A DNA stretch of 64,000 nt from contig CM075350.1 of NCBI GenBank assembly GCA_037693485.1, forward strand, positions 127,780,001-127,844,000, read 5' to 3'. The notes beneath the pieces were generated by a model. It saw only the letters and a list, made by a program, of their open reading frames with translations, was not told the origin of the DNA and searched no databases. The stretch is from Kitagawia praeruptora (taxonomy: Eukaryota > Streptophyta > Magnoliopsida > Apiales > Apiaceae). Below, one piece after another: positions 1-9,742 of this stretch (positions are counted from its first letter, which is position 1; every line of letters starts with the position of its first letter). Made by a program: the position numbers and the translations under genes.

Positions 1-15
1 ATCACACAAGACAAA

Positions 16-1264
16 TGTTAATAGTATTTTTATGTGTTCGTTCGCAGGGAAGGACTGAATGTAATATCAAGTTCAAGTTTCTTATCTCTCACAATTTAGA
101 AGTGTAGAAGAATGTTGCGTTTGTTTATAAACTAAATTAAACTAAACTAAATTAAACTAATTATCAATCGAGAATAAAATATATGAGGAAAACAATCCAA
201 GAACTGGGGTTCTTCACTTGGTTTCAATGCACATTCAATATCTATGTGATGTCTACGTTCTTACTCTGCTGAAAACAATTCTTCTAAGGTTATAATGTTC
301 TCTTCCAAGATACAATATAATGTCTACAACTATACCCTAACTGTCACTTCCGTGATACAATCAAAGACAATCATAAACTATTAAGCTCCAAGAATTATAA
401 GTCTCACAACTCTCCTATTAATCTTCTAATCAAATATTCGAGTTATGTCTGTTAAATCATGTACTAAAATTGCAACTCCTCTTCCAAGTTATTACAATCC
501 CTAAAATCCAATCAAAGGTTCATGACTCCCCTAATTGTGTTAAGCCCTCAATAACAGATCAGCAAAGCAAGAAAATCACAGATAATTAAACACACATGAA
601 TACCAAGGAATACTACCCAATCCTCAGATTAAAGATTTAGTTACACATAATTAAAGAAGAAAACAAAATAATAATGATAATGAATGAAAACATAATATTG
701 AAGAAAGAATTGAAGATTGAAAGTACCTTGATACGATTACAAGCTATGAATTGTTAGCTATCAATTGTTATGATTTACAATGGTAGGATGTGTTTAAATA
801 GGCTCTACAAATCTTGCCTAGAAAGAAATTGCCTTCTATTACAATTAGGATTTAAAGAAGGTACCCAAAACTGCCCAGAATACAATTAGAATTAGAAAAA
901 GGGCAAAACAGTAAATTCCCAGCCTTCTTTAATCAAGATTACGTGCGCGCCTTTAATCAGTACGTTTCTTGCACTTTTTTCCTATCCCAGGTTATAGAAA
1001 ATCTCTCAAGCTTCGCGTGAGCAGTAAGATCGCTGAAAACGGACTTCTAGAACTCCAGATATGGCCAAAACAGTATAAGCTGCGCAGCCTTCCCGGAAAA
1101 TCCGAATTTTAATCAATTAAATCTCCAAAAACGACAAAAGCTTAGATATTCTTGGAAACCTGCACAACTACACAAAACACATCAAAACTACACAAACTTG
1201 AGTCCAAAACAATCAATTTAAGCCGATATAGAATGTTCCAAGTGGATATAAAATCCACTTATCA
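16..1264 (-). repeat. AthA 3' LTR
   Basis: A 1249-bp LTR. In element orientation it begins TGATAAGTGGATTTTATATC, which folds on itself, and ends ...TTAACA. A TATTTAAACA promoter-like box lies near 791-800 on the minus strand. A block around 1030-1075 resembles the AthB and AthC LTR blocks containing GGCCATATCT.GAGTTC. Confidence 0.95.
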
Positions 1265-1282
1265 AACACCCCCAAACTTAAA
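1265..1282 (-). promoter_or_regulatory. AthA terminal polypurine tract
   Basis: The minus strand reads TTTAAGTTTGGGGGTGTT directly before the 3' LTR start TGATAAG. Similar tracts recur inside the element at 2162-2179 and 2619-2635. Confidence 0.85.
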
Positions 1283-2713
1283 CCGATGCTTGTCCTCAAG
1301 CATAAACAATTATAACTACCTAACTAGTACCACTTCCGTAGGTGATCACGGTTGCATTTGGCATATGCAACAAGCCCTTTAAACCCCTAGGCAGCCCTAG
1401 TGGACGAGTAAGGTCTCGTGAGGGCCTATAGTGAATGTACCCACAAAATCCATTTAACCTAATACAATGCAATGCATGAATGCAACTACTATGAAAATGC
1501 AAGATCCCCTTCAAACTCACCAAAACCAACTAACAAGCAAATATCTCAATGAATGTAACAAATCCAAGCAGAGCTCGACTAAGTCCCCGTATACTAACAG
1601 TACATGACAGAAACGTGCGTGTGTGCGATGCTCATCAGAAATACTCCCAAAACTAGGTCAAAAATCATACATGCTTTCCGTCAAGACAATCATAGGTTTA
1701 TAATCAGAATAGACTGTAGACACTTCATAACCTAGGAACACCTCCACCCTTATCCAAGGTAGACAGAAACTCATGCTTTATTACTAAACTACGACACTAT
1801 ATACAATACGCATGCTTATTTAACCGTGCAATGAATGAGACCCCAAAAGGCTTATACAATAATACCCATGTAGCGAGTGTTAGGTCAGCAATCCCAAACC
1901 ACACGTGGCTTTAGGTTACTAGGACTAAGTCCCCTCAGACTTAATTACTCGAGTATTAAAGAGCTCACTCTGGTTAATTTTGCATATAAACAAATAACTT
2001 ATTGACTCTCTTTTTTTCTTTTTTTTTTTCTTTTTTTTTTTCTGCAATCTGGAATGAGCCTTTCTCATTTCCAACCCTAGACTACTCATATAAATATGAG
2101 CCGGCTACTAGCCATTTGACGCCTAGCCACAATTATGAACAACTAGCATGAAAATTCCTGGTTTCCCCCAAACTTAGACTTTAATGTTCCTACGCTATAA
2201 AGGGAATAACGAAAATTCTAAATATAAACAAGTGATTAAATCTCAAAACATCCCACATGCATGACCCTAACCTAGCCCAAAAGCACCCCAATGAGACTGT
2301 GTAATAAATTTTGTTCCCGTAACATGCAAGTCAATTTCATAGAAACTATAAATCAGCCCTCTACTCATCATCATCACACCCAAATCAACATCCACCTATC
2401 AATCAGAATCAGCTCGTCCTAAAGGATCATGAAATATGCATGCCATGAAAATGCAACTAAATGAAAACTCACATGGTATACGAAAAATAAAAACAGAATG
2501 TCCTATATGAAACAAACATAGATAACACAACATATATGCATGATTTACTACTCCTAATATGAAAAGCATGAAATCCTACATGAACAAATAATACAACAAC
2601 AACTACTAATCCCTCAAACCACCCCCAAACTTAAAATATTCAATGTCCGCATTGAATGGAAGTAAATACAAGGGATAATAGAAAACATACCCAAATAAAA
2701 TTGCCGAAAAGCG
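1283..2713 (-). other. AthA 3' noncoding region with conserved blocks
   Basis: No plausible gene. It holds a pre-PPT block (about 1327-1440) also found in AthB (26357-26452) and AthC (40078-40186), with ACGAG/CTCGT arms and the core ACTAGGGCTGCCTAGGGGTT. A long T tract (2010-2042, A-rich in element orientation) matches the position of A-rich tracts in the relatives. Two extra PPT-like sequences lie at 2162-2179 and 2619-2635. Confidence 0.75.
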
Positions 2714-2766
2714 TGGGTTGCCTCCCACGAAGCGCTTCTTTAACGTCAATAGCTTGACGTTACTTC
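2714..2766 (-). other. Conserved hairpin cassette after the AthA ORF
   Basis: On the minus strand, AACGTCAAGCTATTGACGTT forms an 8-bp stem with a 4-nt loop. It is followed by the self-complementary GAAGCGCTTC and by TGGGAGGCAACCCA (4-bp stem). The block also follows the coding regions of AthB (23892-23944) and AthC (37684-37732), although the AthA protein is unrelated to theirs. Confidence 0.85.
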
Positions 2767-2778
2767 TACCTGGAAACT

Positions 2779-3736
2779 TCAATGAGGAGAAAAAACAAAC
2801 AGATGCACATATCTACGAATTTCTAATATAAGTTTATTGTTCAAATAAACCTTAGATTCATTGAAAGGTACGAAAACTTTCAAGAACCTATCATGCTCAA
2901 GAGACTTGGAAACATCAAAATAGCTAGAAAAATCGTCAGAATAATCATTATAAGTACGACTCATATACTCCTCCCAAATCGGATCCTTATACTCTAAAGC
3001 AAGATTTTCAATTTCATCAATCTTAACTTCCTTCTCTTCTATAATTGGACACTCATCAATTTTAATCTCGTCTACCAATGTATTAAGCTCAAAATTTTCT
3101 AGATTTGGTAGAATTTCAATTGCATCCAAATTATCATTAATGTGCATGGGACAATTATCAACTACACAAGTAGACTCATCAGACATAACATTATCATCAA
3201 TTGCTAAACAAGAATCATGGCATAGAGGAAAATTGACACAAGGAGGAGTTCGATAACAACCGTCATGCCACACTTCTCGAACTTCCCAAATAAAATTATT
3301 TAATTTAGCATTCTCCTCGTACCAAGCTATTGAATCACATGGAATATCATTGTCACTAGCTAGCAATCTCTAAAGTTGGTTCATCAAAAACTCCCAAAGA
3401 AGGTAAGGGAGGATTAGACTGAGTTCCTTGAATCATTTTATTGAGCGCAATCTCCCAATCAGCAGGTAAAGAAGGATTAGACTGAGTTAAACTCGTATCA
3501 ACATCATTACACATATATGGATAAACATCATCATGATATTGATTTTCAAACGAATATGAATAATCATTGCTAGGGGCATATGGAGCATAAAATGAGTTCT
3601 CAGAATAGAACGAATTCACCTGATATGCATTACAATCCTCATAAGAATTGAATTGTGGGTAAGAATTGAAGTCTTGATATCGTTCTTGACTGTTGTAGAA
3701 ATTCTGAGCGTAGTTCCAACCAAAGTTGTATTCCAT
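2779..3736 (-). pseudogene. AthA unknown protein, Tyr/Asn-rich N-terminus, broken by a 4-bp duplication
   Basis: I do not recognise this protein. The first part (ATG at 3736, 126 codons) is rich in Tyr, Asn, Ser, Gln and Phe for about 75 residues, with spaced aromatics and no zinc knuckle, resembling prion-like low-complexity domains. It then carries two copies of a TQSNP.LP motif. The second part (3366 to 2779) has no ATG, is acidic, and has conserved-looking Cys/His residues (CHDSCLAID). At the junction the minus strand reads GCTAGCTAG. Removing one 4-bp CTAG unit restores a single frame (...LEIASDNDIP...), so this was one ORF of about 318 codons. It stands where gag stands in the relatives, right after the primer site. 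Role unknown; a gag substitute is only a guess. Confidence 0.6.
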
Positions 3737-3892
3737 CTAGTCTCTCTCCTCAAAACCTGTTTAAGTTGTCTACCTCAAAGAACCTGTGGACACACCAAAG
3801 AAAGAAATACAAAAAGAAAGAAAAGAAAAATATATACAAAGATAAAATCTAAACACTAAGAAACAATTAACCTAAACTCAACTATACTGCCT

Positions 3893-3910
3893 TCCCCGGC
3901 AGCGGCGCCA
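3893..3910 (-). promoter_or_regulatory. AthA primer binding site (tRNA-Asp type)
   Basis: The minus strand reads TGGCGCCGCTGCCGGGGA. It is complementary to the 3' end of plant tRNA-Asp with one mismatch (GCTG for GTTG), as is usual for Athila-type gypsy elements. Confidence 0.88.
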
Positions 3911-3913
3911 ATT

Positions 3914-5221
3914 TTTTAGTAGTATTTTTATGTGTTCGTTCGCAGGGAAGGACTGAATGTAATATCAAGTTTAAGTTTCTTATCTCTCACAATTTAGAAG
4001 TGTAGAAGAATGTTGCGTTTGTTTATAAACTAAATTAAACTAAACTAAATTAAACTAATTATCAATCGAGAATAAAATATATGAGGAAAACAATCCAAGA
4101 ACTGGGGTTCTTCACTTGGTTTCAATGCACATTCAATATCTATGTGATGTCTACGTTCTTACTCTGCTGAAAACAATTCTTCTAAGGTTATAATGTTCTC
4201 TTCCAAGATACAATATAATGTCTACAACTATACCCTAATTGTCACTTCCGTGATACAATCAAAGACAATCATAAACTATTAAGCTCCAAGAATTATAAGT
4301 CTCACAACTCTCCTATTAATCTTCTAATCAAATATTCGAGTTATGTCTGTTAAATCATGTACTAAAATTGCAACTCCTCTTCCAAGTTATTACAATCCCT
4401 AAAATCCAATCAAAGGTTCATGACTCCCCTAATTGTGTTAAGCCCTCAATAACAGATCAGCAAAGCAAGAAAATCACAGATAATTAAACACACATGAATA
4501 CCAAGGAATACTACCCAATCCTCAGATTAAAGATTTAGTTACACATAATTAAAGAAGAAAACAAAATAATAATGATAATGAATGAAAACATAATATTGAA
4601 GAAAGAATTGAAGATTGAAAGTACCTTGATACGATTACAAGCTATGAATTGTTAGCTATCAATTGTTATGATTTACAATGGTAGGATGTGTTTAAATAGG
4701 CTCTACAAATCTTGCCTAGAAAGAAATTGCCTTCTATTACAATTAGGATTTAAAGAAGGTACCCAAAACTGCCCAGAATACAATTAGAATTAGAAAAAGG
4801 GCAAAACAGTAAATTCCCAGCCTTCTTTAATCAAGATTACGTGCGCGCCTTTAATCAGTACGTTTCTTGCACTTGTTTCCTATCCCAGGTTATAGAAAAT
4901 CTCTCAAGCTTCGCGTGAGCAGTAAGATCGCTGAAAACGGACTTCTAGAACTCCAGATATGGCCAAAACAGTATAAAGCAGTAAGATCGCTGAAAACGGA
5001 CTTCTAGAACTCCGGATATGGCCAAAACAGTATAAGCTGCGCAGCCTTCCCGGAAAATCCGAATTTTAATCAATTAAATCTCCAAAAACGACAAAAGCTT
5101 AGATATTCTTGGAAACCTGCACAACTACACAAAACACATCAAAACTACACAAACTTGAGTCCAAAACAATCAATTTAAGCCGATATAGAATGTTCCAAGT
5201 GGATATAAAATCCACTTATCA
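3914..5221 (-). repeat. AthA 5' LTR with internal 59-bp tandem duplication
   Basis: A 1308-bp LTR, 59 bp longer than its partner because 4920-4978 is repeated at 4979-5037 with one or two substitutions. Otherwise it is nearly identical to the other LTR. The base pairs next to the primer site read TTTTAGTAG instead of TGTTAATAG, the only concentrated difference. Confidence 0.95.
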
Positions 5222-5482
5222 ACAAAGATTTACGTGGTTCGGAAATCCCTACTCCACAAACCGCACTAATTTTGTATTGATCTCTCACATTGTGTTGTGT
5301 TGTTATGTTATGTTACAATTACATGAGTATTTATAAGAGAAGAAACTGGGTATAAGAATGAGAGTCTAATTCTGAAATCCTAACTCTAATCCTAACTCTA
5401 ATTAGAGTCCAATTCAGGATTCCTAACTCAAGTCAGAATCCAATTCCAATTCTGAAACCTGATAGACTCCACAAACCCAACA
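5222..5482 (-). repeat. CopB 3' LTR (part right of the AthA insertion)
   Basis: Matches the right LTR almost base for base. The remaining visible piece of this LTR is at 1-15, and the two are separated only by AthA and its target duplication. It ends in ...CCCAACA on the plus strand, so the LTR starts TGTTGGG in element orientation. Confidence 0.95.
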
Positions 5483-5497
5483 ATCTCCCACTTGGAG
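5483..5497 (-). promoter_or_regulatory. CopB polypurine tract
   Basis: The minus strand reads CTCCAAGTGGGAGAT followed by TGTTGGG. This is the usual copia plus-strand priming site directly abutting the 3' LTR. Confidence 0.85.
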
Positions 5498-5587
5498 TCT
5501 GACCACATCTTCGCTTCACTCTTGTAAATCTAGTAACAAATAATCCTTCGATCAATAACTCTAACTAGTGCAGCGCCTTCTCAACAA

Positions 5588-6443
5588 TCAGTTCTGAAGG
5601 CCAGTTGAAGCTATGCAAAGCTTCAACTTTTCATTAGTAACTACCTTAGTCAACATATCTGCAGGATTCTTTGAACCAAGGATTTTCTTCAAGGACAAAG
5701 TACCATTGCTAATCAACTCTCTTATAAAGTGATATCTTAGCTGAATATGCTTCGTCCTAGCATGAAACACAAGATTCTTCGCAAGATGAATATCACTCTG
5801 ACTGTCACTATACAAAGCACTGTCCGCCTGTTTCTTGCCCAACTCCTCAAGAAAATTCTTCAACCAAATCATCTCCTTGCTAGCTTCAGAGATAGCCATA
5901 TATTCTGCTTCTGTGGTTGAAAGAGCAACACTCTTTTGAAGTCGAGACATCCAACTAACTGCTGTGCCACCCAAAGTGAAAATATATCCCGTACTACTTT
6001 TTCTTGTATCCAAACATCCACCCAAATCTGCATCAGAGAACCCTTCCAAGATAACATCTTTCTTGCTAAAACATAACGCAACCTTGGATGTGCCTCTCAA
6101 GTAGCGCAACAACCACTTGACTGCTTCCCAATGCTCTCTTCCTGGATTAAACATGAACCTGCTAACAACTCCCACTGCATGAGCAATATCTGGCCTTGTA
6201 CATACCATAGCATACATCAAACTGCCAACTGCAGATGCATACGGAACTTTAGCCATATCTTTCTTGCCTTCATCCGTTTTAGGTGACGGTCTTCGCATCC
6301 TGGACATTGAATTTCTGCAACAATTTCTCAATATACTTCTCTTGAGATAATTTCAAAGTACCTTCAGATCTATCCCTTATGATGCTCATACCAAGTATCT
6401 ATCTTGCTGCACCCATATCTTTCATCTCAAACTCCTCAGACAT
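5588..6443 (-). pseudogene. CopB RT C-terminal part and RNase H (broken)
   Basis: The minus strand encodes the copia linker after RT and RNase H: CTRPDIAHAVGVVSRF, WEAVKWLLRYLRGTS, the catalytic-aspartate segment FSDADLGG, the STGYIF and STTEAEY motifs, and the C-terminal SKNPADMLTK typical of TNT1-94-like copia. The clean reading frame covers about 5588-6300. Between about 6300 and 6443 the same polyprotein continues in another frame with at least two in-frame stops (after the RLKR and DMGAA segments). The enzyme would remove the RNA strand during reverse transcription. It cannot be made as a functional polyprotein here. Confidence 0.9.
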
Positions 6444-7181
6444 CTATCTCTTTAACCTGTTGATTTCCCTCATGTTTGATCCTGCTATCAACATGTCATC
6501 AACATACAACAACAATATGATATAAGATGAATCAAATTGTTTAAAATAACAACAATGATCCATAGCACTCCTAGTGTACCCATTCTTCATCATAAAGCTA
6601 TCAAACTTCAAGTACCATTGTCTTGGTGCTTGCTTCAAACCATACAAGCTTTTTATAAGCTTGCAAACAAGGTTTTCTTTTCCAGCTACATGAAATCCTT
6701 CTAGCTGTACCATATAGATGTCTTCCTCAAGATCACCATGTAAGAACGCGGTCTTAACATCTAGTTGCTCTAGATATAACTCCTCTGTAGCCACAATACT
6801 TAGCACAATTCTAACTGTAGTCATCTTAACAACCGGAGAAAATATATCAGTATAGTCAATACCCTTTTTCTGTTGATAACCCTTGACTACTAACCTCACC
6901 TTGTATCTCTTGCTGCCATCAGGTTCTTCTTTGATCCGGAACACCCACTTATTCTGTAAAGCCTTCTTTCCTGCTGGTAATTCTGTTAAAGACCAAGTTT
7001 CATTCTTCTTAAGAGAACTCATCTCTTCTTCCATGGCTGATTTCCACTGAACTGAATCATCCACCTGAACTGCCTCTGAATAACACTGAGGCTCTCCATC
7101 CTCGGTCAATAACATATAATATGCTGAAGGAGAAAATCTTTGTGGTGGCCTCACAATTCTACTAGATCTTCTTACCTCAGC
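6444..7181 (-). pseudogene. CopB reverse transcriptase (broken)
   Basis: This is the copia RT (RVT_2) domain: WKSAMEEEMSSL, NKWVFRIKEEPDG, the LDVKTAFLHGDL block, KSLYGLKQAPRQWY, and the catalytic box LLYVDDMLIAGS at about 6480-6515. A stop at 7179-7181 separates it from the integrase part in the same reading frame, and another stop at 6444 ends it. Upstream residues (RSSRIVRPPQRFSP) show that the frame continues through the 7179 stop. Confidence 0.92.
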
Positions 7182-7682
7182 CTATGGAGTAACTGGAACT
7201 GTGTCATCACCATTCCCCGAACTCCCACTATTTCCTGCAAGATCTTTTTCTGTAATATCTTCAAGCACTGCTTTATCTTTCTCAGGTTGTTCCTTTGCAA
7301 ACTCAAAATCGACTGCAAGCTTATCCTTATACACTGCATTCTCATTAAAAGTAACATCTCTACTTCTAACGACCTTCTTCGTCAGTTCATCCCAGAAACG
7401 GTAACCCATATCATCTGAGCCATAACCAATGAAGATACACTTCTTTGCTTTTGGATCAAGCTTGTCCCTGTCAGAATCTTTAACACGCACATAAGAAACA
7501 CTACCAAAAACTCGCAAGTGTGAAAGATTTACCTCCTTTTTCTGCCACTCTACTTCAGGAATCTTGAACCCTAAAGGAACTGAAGGTCCTCTATTTATGA
7601 GATACGCTGTTGTGCTAACTGCATCTGCCCAAAAAGTCTTTGGTAACCCTGCATGCAACCTCATACTCTTAGTACTCAACAA
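7182..7682 (-). pseudogene. CopB integrase C-terminal remnant
   Basis: The minus strand encodes the end of a copia integrase: SMRLHAGLPKTFWADAV, TAYLINRGPSVPL, LRVFGSVSYV, KKCIFIGYG and GYRFWD. The zinc-binding HHCC domain and the catalytic D,D region that should precede it are absent, because the frame starts abruptly next to the gag ORF. A large internal deletion fused gag almost directly to this segment. Confidence 0.9.
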
Positions 7683-8266
7683 GGAACCTGATGACTCTCC
7701 TGAGTTTCTCCTAGAATATCTTCTTCAAGAATCGCATCTCGAACTCCATCAAAAGTCATCTTACTGCTCCAAGATGAATTACAAATAGCAGTGACAAATC
7801 CTGACCAACTGTCAGGTAACGAGGATACCAACAATAAGGCTTGTACTTCATCATCAAATTTAATATCCACTGATGTCAATCTTGATAGGATAGAGTTAAA
7901 TTCATTAACATGATCAGCAACACAATCACCTTCATTCAATCTCGTGGCAAACAACAAGCGACACAAATATACCTTATTCGAAGCAGACGGCTTCTCATAC
8001 ATATTTGATAATGCCTTGATCAATCCATAAGTTGTCATTTCCTTGACGATATTGTAAGCAACGTTCTTCGCCAAAGTTAATCTTACAACACCCAGAGCCT
8101 GCCTATCCAATAGCTTCCATTCTTTCTCATCCATTGAATCTGGCTTTTTCTCCTCTAGCGATTCATGTAGTTTTTTCTGATACAAATAATCTTCAATTTG
8201 CATCTTCCAAAACCCAAAATCTTTGCCATCAAATTTGTCGATCTTTACTTTCCCTTCTTCTGCCAT
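7683..8266 (-). pseudogene. CopB Gag N-terminal domain (truncated)
   Basis: A copia Gag (UBN2-like) of about 195 residues. I place the start at the ATG at 8266 (MAEEGKVKIDKFDGKDFGFWK), 25 bp inside the primer site; the open frame begins three codons earlier without an ATG. FWKMQIEDYL, RQALGVVRLTLA and LLVSSLPDSWSGFV are typical of the family. The CCHC zinc knuckle and protease normally downstream are missing, because the sequence jumps into the integrase C-terminus at about 7680. Capsid assembly from this copy is unlikely. Confidence 0.88.
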
Positions 8267-8290
8267 CGCTCCCACTCGCCTGAAAACCTA

Positions 8291-8304
8291 GGCTCTTGAT
8301 ACCA
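8291..8304 (-). promoter_or_regulatory. CopB primer binding site
   Basis: The minus strand reads TGGTATCAAGAGCC two bases inside the 5' LTR. It resembles the initiator-Met primer site TGGTATCAGAGC with one extra base. Confidence 0.85.
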
Positions 8305-8306
8305 GT

Positions 8307-8643
8307 TGTTGAGTATACAACAACGAAAGCAAAACCCAAAGCGAATAAACAAGAACAAGAAAATAAACGACAATCACACAAGACAAAGATTTACGTGGTT
8401 CGGAAATTCCTACTCCACAAGCCGCACTAATTTTGTATTGATCTCTCACATTGTGTTGTGTTGTTATGTTATGTTACAATTACATGAGTATTTATAAGAG
8501 AAGAAACTGGGTCTAAGAATCAGAGTCTAATTCTGAAATCCTAACTCTAATCCTAACTCTAATTAGAGTCCAATTCAGGATTCCTAACTCAAGTCAGAAT
8601 CCAATTCCAATTCTGAAACCTGATAGACTCCACAAACCCAACA
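8307..8643 (-). repeat. CopB 5' LTR
   Basis: A 337-bp LTR with TGTT...AACA ends. Its internal copy of ACAAAGATTTACGTGG is the uninterrupted version of the site into which AthA inserted in the other LTR, which proves the AthA target duplication. Directly to the right the RNase H frame of CopA begins. Confidence 0.95.
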
Positions 8644-9742
8644 AAGAAGCCCAATCAGCATCACAGAAAACTTGCAATTGAAGCGAACTGGAGGCAGAAA
8701 GAAGTAAACCTTGTCCTGGTGCATGTTTAAGATACTTAAGAACCTTTAGTGCTGTAGTCCAATGTTCATTTGTAGGATTAGCCATAAACTGACTGAGGAT
8801 ATGAACAGGATAAGACAATTATGGCCTTGTAATTATCAAGTAAATCAATTGACCAACTAATCGTCTGTAAGCAGTAGCATCTGGTAAAGTGGTGCCTGAC
8901 TGATAATGAAGATTATGATGAGTAGCCATTGTAATTTTGCTTGGTTTGGTAGCAAGTAAACCAACCTGAGTAAGCAAGTTAAGAGTGTATTTCCTTTGAT
9001 GAATATATATACCTGACTGAGATCTGGCAATTTCAATGCCTAAGAAGTAATGTAAATGACCTAGGTCTTTGAGTTTAAATTGAGACTGAAGACAATTCTT
9101 AACAGCTTGAATATCATTTTCAGAAGACCCAGTCAGAATAATGTCATCCACATATACCAGTAATGCAGTGAAAGAGTTTGAAGTATGAAGAATGAACAAA
9201 GAATTATCAGCCTTTGACAGAACAAATCCATATTGTAATGCAGCTTGAGAAAACTTAGTAAACCATTCTCTAGGCGCTTGTCTAAGGCCATAGAGTGACT
9301 TAATCAATTTACAAACAGGATGTGTACCAACAAAGTTTGGAGGAACAGTAACACCCGGAGGGATTCTCATATATATTTCTTCATGAAGGTCTCCATTCAG
9401 AAAGGCATTATTAATGTCTAACTGATGTAAGGTCCAATTTTGGATAGCAGCTAAAGACAATAGAAGTCTGACAGTGGTCATTTTAGCTACTGGTGCATAT
9501 GTTTGAAAGAAATCCACCCCAAGTGTCTGAGTAAAACCCTTGGCCACCAACCTGGCTTTATATCTATCCAATGTTCCATCTGCTTTATATTTGACTTTGT
9601 ATATCCATTTATAGTCTACAACCTTCTTATCAGGTGGAAGGTCAACAATATTCCAAGTGTTGTTGGATTCTAAGGCATTTAGCTCCAATTGCATGGTTGT
9701 GCACCACAAAGGATCCTTGACTTCTTGTTTATAGTGAGTAGG
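8644..9742 (-). pseudogene. CopA reverse transcriptase and truncated RNase H
   Basis: A copia RT domain: PLWCTTMQLELNAL, NTWNIVDLPPDKK, DINNAFLNGDLHEEIYM, KSLYGLRQAPREWF, and the catalytic LLVYVDDIILTGS near 9130-9160. An in-frame stop at about 8819 interrupts the RP.LSYPVHIL segment. RNase H begins (VFCDADWAS) and is cut off at 8644 by CopB. The frame is open on the right up to 9742, where GypL starts, so the first complete codons (PTHYKQEVKDP) lie outside any ATG-initiated ORF. Confidence 0.92.

Larger units (their letters stand above)
16..5221 (-). mobile_element. AthA: non-autonomous Athila-type gypsy element, minus strand, TSD ACAAA
   Basis: Complete element flanked by the 5-bp duplication ACAAA (11-15 and 5222-5226) inside a CopB LTR. 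The ends are TG...CA in element orientation. The Asp-tRNA primer site and terminal polypurine tract are in place, but the 2.65-kb interior has no gag, protease, RT or integrase. It holds one broken unfamiliar ORF, a hairpin cassette and about 1.4 kb of conserved noncoding sequence. The LTRs differ at only a handful of positions plus one 59-bp tandem duplication, so the insertion is young. LTR ends and noncoding blocks match AthC closely, so an Athila-type relative presumably mobilised it in trans. Confidence 0.93.
1..8643 (-). mobile_element. Ty1/copia retrotransposon CopB, degenerate, minus strand
   Basis: The right LTR (8307-8643, 337 bp) and the left LTR (1-15 plus 5222-5482) are near-identical. 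A tRNA-iMet-type primer site lies inside the right LTR and a purine tract inside the left one, so the element reads right to left. About 66 bp of the left LTR lie before the window. Gag, integrase, RT and RNase H remnants follow in copia order (IN before RT) and look Tork/TNT1-like. It sits inside the RNase H region of CopA: CopA coding stops exactly at 8644. Its own target duplication cannot be checked because the left end is missing. A younger Athila-type element splits its left LTR. Confidence 0.92.
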
